This document shows, piece by piece, positions 7,227-8,214 of a stretch of DNA of 8,214 nt. This DNA comes from an uncultured Actinomycetes bacterium (GTDB taxonomy: Bacteria > Actinomycetota > Actinomycetes > S36-B12): NCBI GenBank assembly GCA_937876275.1, contig CALFIA010000142.1, positions 1 to 8,214 on the forward strand, given 5' to 3'. The notes under the pieces are model-generated. The model saw only the letters and a list, made by a program, of their open reading frames with translations. It searched no databases and was not told the DNA's origin. Every line of letters starts with the position of its first letter. The stretch's first letter is position 1. Both the position numbers and the translations under genes were made by a program.

Positions 7227-7739
7227 TTAGTCAAGGAGATCACGCGGGGTGGGCAGCGCCCTGCGCGGCACGCCGTCACCGAGGACGTAAGTCGTGATGA
7301 GGAAATTCCACGAGCATCGCTGGCAGACCTCGACGACGTAGACATTGAAGGATCCGAACTTCGTGGCCATCGAGGCGAGTTCGTCGGTGGCTCGGATGCG
7401 CCCGGAGTATGGGCCGAGCTCATCGCCGTAGACATAGGTGAGATGGACGAAGTCAGGGCTCTTGCAGACAGGGCACGGGGTGGGTGCCTGCTCGCCGTGA
7501 TTCTTGGCTGCCTTCAGCAGGTACGGATCGGCATCACAGAACTCTGAGCTCAAGGCGCCGCCATTGAACAGGGAATACAGGGCGCGCTGGCGGGCGAGCA
7601 CGTGGTCGACCACCCGCCGCGGAACGGCGGGATCGCGTACGACCTCGGGTTCGGCGAGCTCAGGTCGTGGCTTGGCGGTGTTTCGGGCGCCCTTGGGGAT
7701 GGACCCGCGCAGTGCGGTGCGTCCCCTGGGCTCGGCCAT
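7227..7739 (-). CDS. DUF5318 family protein with a zinc ribbon
   Basis: The 170-residue protein carries two CxxC pairs, CPVC (89-92) and CQRC (139-142), spaced as a four-cysteine zinc ribbon. About 36 basic, proline-rich residues come first and look disordered. A helical segment (about 41-60) follows, then a loop with Cys68. There is no membrane span or signal peptide, so it should be cytoplasmic. It fits DUF5318, a small actinobacterial family that I recall sitting directly upstream of ponA (Rv0049 in M. tuberculosis); its biochemical role is not known to me, and none should be assumed beyond a link to wall synthesis by context. The ATG at 7739-7737 has AAGGTGA (7750-7744) ahead of it. It is the first gene of the leftward operon and would be transcribed from the divergent region shared with the PadR gene. 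Confidence 0.85.
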   Translation of the reverse strand: MAEPRGRTALRGSIPKGARNTAKPRPELAEPEVVRDPAVPRRVVDHVLARQRALYSLFNGGALSSEFCDADPYLLKAAKNHGEQAPTPCPVCKSPDFVHLTYVYGDELGPYSGRIRATDELASMATKFGSFNVYVVEVCQRCSWNFLITTYVLGDGVPRRALPTPRDLLD

Positions 7740-7838
7740 GAAATCACCTTACGTCGCCTTCTTCAGTGCGGCGAACTTTCCTTTTATGCTTTTTCGATAT
7801 ATCGTTTTGCTGAGTAATTGATTGCTGAAGGGGTATTC
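7740..7838. promoter_or_regulatory. Divergent promoter region between the DUF5318-ponA operon and the PadR gene
   Basis: Ninety-nine bases separate two divergent start codons, so promoters for both directions must lie here or overlap the genes. The right two-thirds is AT-rich against the GC-rich genes. Ribosome binding sites are visible at both ends: AAGGTGA (7750-7744, minus) and AAGGGG (7828-7833, plus). Several AT-rich hexamers such as TATGCT (7785-7790) could serve as -10 elements, but no -35/-10 pair is convincing in either direction. The region contains a 10-bp palindrome, listed separately. Confidence 0.65.
7795..7804. promoter_or_regulatory. Perfect palindrome, candidate operator
   Basis: CGATATATCG is a perfect 10-bp palindrome near the middle of the divergent region; the flanking T residues do not extend the symmetry. 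PadR-type regulators bind short AT-rich palindromes as dimers and often repress their own promoter, so this is a natural candidate site for the adjacent PadR protein. Position and symmetry are seen; the binding is inferred. Confidence 0.4.
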
Positions 7839-8214
7839 ATGGCACGCCGGGCAGATGTCCTCGAGTTCGCCGTCCTCGGCATGCTCGCTGACGGTCCCCT
7901 TCATGGGTATGAACTGCGCAAGCGCCTGACCGCGGTTCTCGGCACCTTCAGGGCACTGTCCTTCGGCTCGCTTTACCCGGCGCTTCGCCGGCTCGAGGAG
8001 CGCGGACTCATCGAGAACGTCAACACCACGCCCGCCCTCGGCTCAGCGGCCCCGCCCCTGGCAGCCAAGCGGGCTCGGGTCGTCTACGCGTTGACCACCG
8101 CAGGGCGCGAGTCCTTCCGCGAATGGGTGGGACAGCCAGGCCCCGAGGCCTGGGAGGACGAAGGCTTCGCCGCCCACCTGGCCTTCTTCGCCAAGACCGA
8201 GGCCCGTGTGCGGC
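7839..8214 (+). CDS. PadR family transcriptional regulator (3' end cut by the window)
   Basis: The visible 125 codons give the whole winged-helix domain and the beginning of the C-terminal dimerisation helices. Family marks are VLEFAVLGMLADGPLHGYELRKRL (residues about 7-30, in two overlapping segments FAVLGMLADGPLHGYEL and ELRKRL), SFGSLYPALRRLEERGLI (41-58) with the recognition helix, and VVYALTTAGRESFREWV (84-100) forming the wing and its exit. An insert of about 20 Ala/Pro-rich residues (62-82) lengthens the wing compared with small PadR proteins. The ATG follows AAGGGG (7828-7833) by five bases. The gene diverges from DUF5318-ponA across 99 bases, so it may control itself and that operon. 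In mycobacteria, as I recall, a PadR gene (Rv0047c) occupies this place next to inositol-phosphate synthase, which could lie just to the right. Confidence 0.93.
   Translation, partial: MARRADVLEFAVLGMLADGPLHGYELRKRLTAVLGTFRALSFGSLYPALRRLEERGLIENVNTTPALGSAAPPLAAKRARVVYALTTAGRESFREWVGQPGPEAWEDEGFAAHLAFFAKTEARVR

Noticed and set aside
7212..7232. Hairpin after DUF5318 as an intrinsic terminator
   Set aside because: The stems are only five to six pairs, AT-rich, and no T run follows on the minus strand, so the operon should read through into ponA.
7504..7821. Plus-strand ORFs antisense to DUF5318
   Set aside because: They lack ribosome binding sites and family features; the minus strand has the zinc-ribbon cysteines and a proper start.
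1..8214. A novel defence system, mobile element or prophage
   Set aside because: All sizeable genes belong to known housekeeping families; no transposase, integrase, nuclease-helicase set, terminal repeats or tRNA gene was seen.

Overview
The window looks like chromosomal DNA from a high-GC actinobacterium. The evidence is a GC-rich third codon position, GTG starts, a lysine/alanine-repeat tail of the kind seen on actinobacterial nucleoid proteins, and the gene set PadR regulator / DUF5318 zinc ribbon / ponA / GT87-DUF2029 membrane protein. From memory, mycobacteria carry this same set next to each other (the Rv0047c-Rv0051 neighbourhood). The genus cannot be named from the sequence. Apart from one possible gene remnant, nothing points to a phage, plasmid, transposon or CRISPR array.

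Layout, left to right. (1) Positions 1-174 hold the 3' end of a gene for a very lysine-rich tail built from a 15-residue repeat, closed by a textbook intrinsic terminator (216-252). (2) Positions 253-507 carry no convincing intact gene. A 56-codon stretch on the minus strand (310-480) reads like the coiled-coil C-terminus of a protein and may be a decayed remnant; the promoter for the next operon should also lie here. (3) A plus-strand operon follows: exonuclease III (508-1296), a FemAB-like aminoacyltransferase (1293-2438, ATGA overlap) and a divergent alanine-racemase-fold protein (2447-3598). (4) A minus-strand operon, read right to left, holds a DUF5318 zinc-ribbon protein (7227-7739), a bifunctional class A penicillin-binding protein (5032-7179) and a polytopic GT87/DUF2029 mannosyltransferase-like protein (3582-4994). 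(5) A 99-bp divergent promoter region with a perfect 10-bp palindrome separates this operon from a PadR regulator that runs off the right edge (7839-8214).

How the genes fit together: four of the seven complete or partial genes right of the terminator concern the cell envelope. The racemase-like protein could supply a D-amino acid, the FemAB-like enzyme would attach amino acids to the lipid II stem peptide, the penicillin-binding protein polymerises and cross-links the product, and the GT87 protein probably mannosylates an envelope lipid or glycan. The two operons converge, with the last 17 bp of the racemase-like gene and the GT87 gene overlapping tail to tail. Most of the window is ordinary housekeeping DNA. 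The points most worth a second look are the altered active site of the racemase-like protein beside FemAB, the antisense remnant ahead of exonuclease III, and the palindrome in front of the PadR gene.
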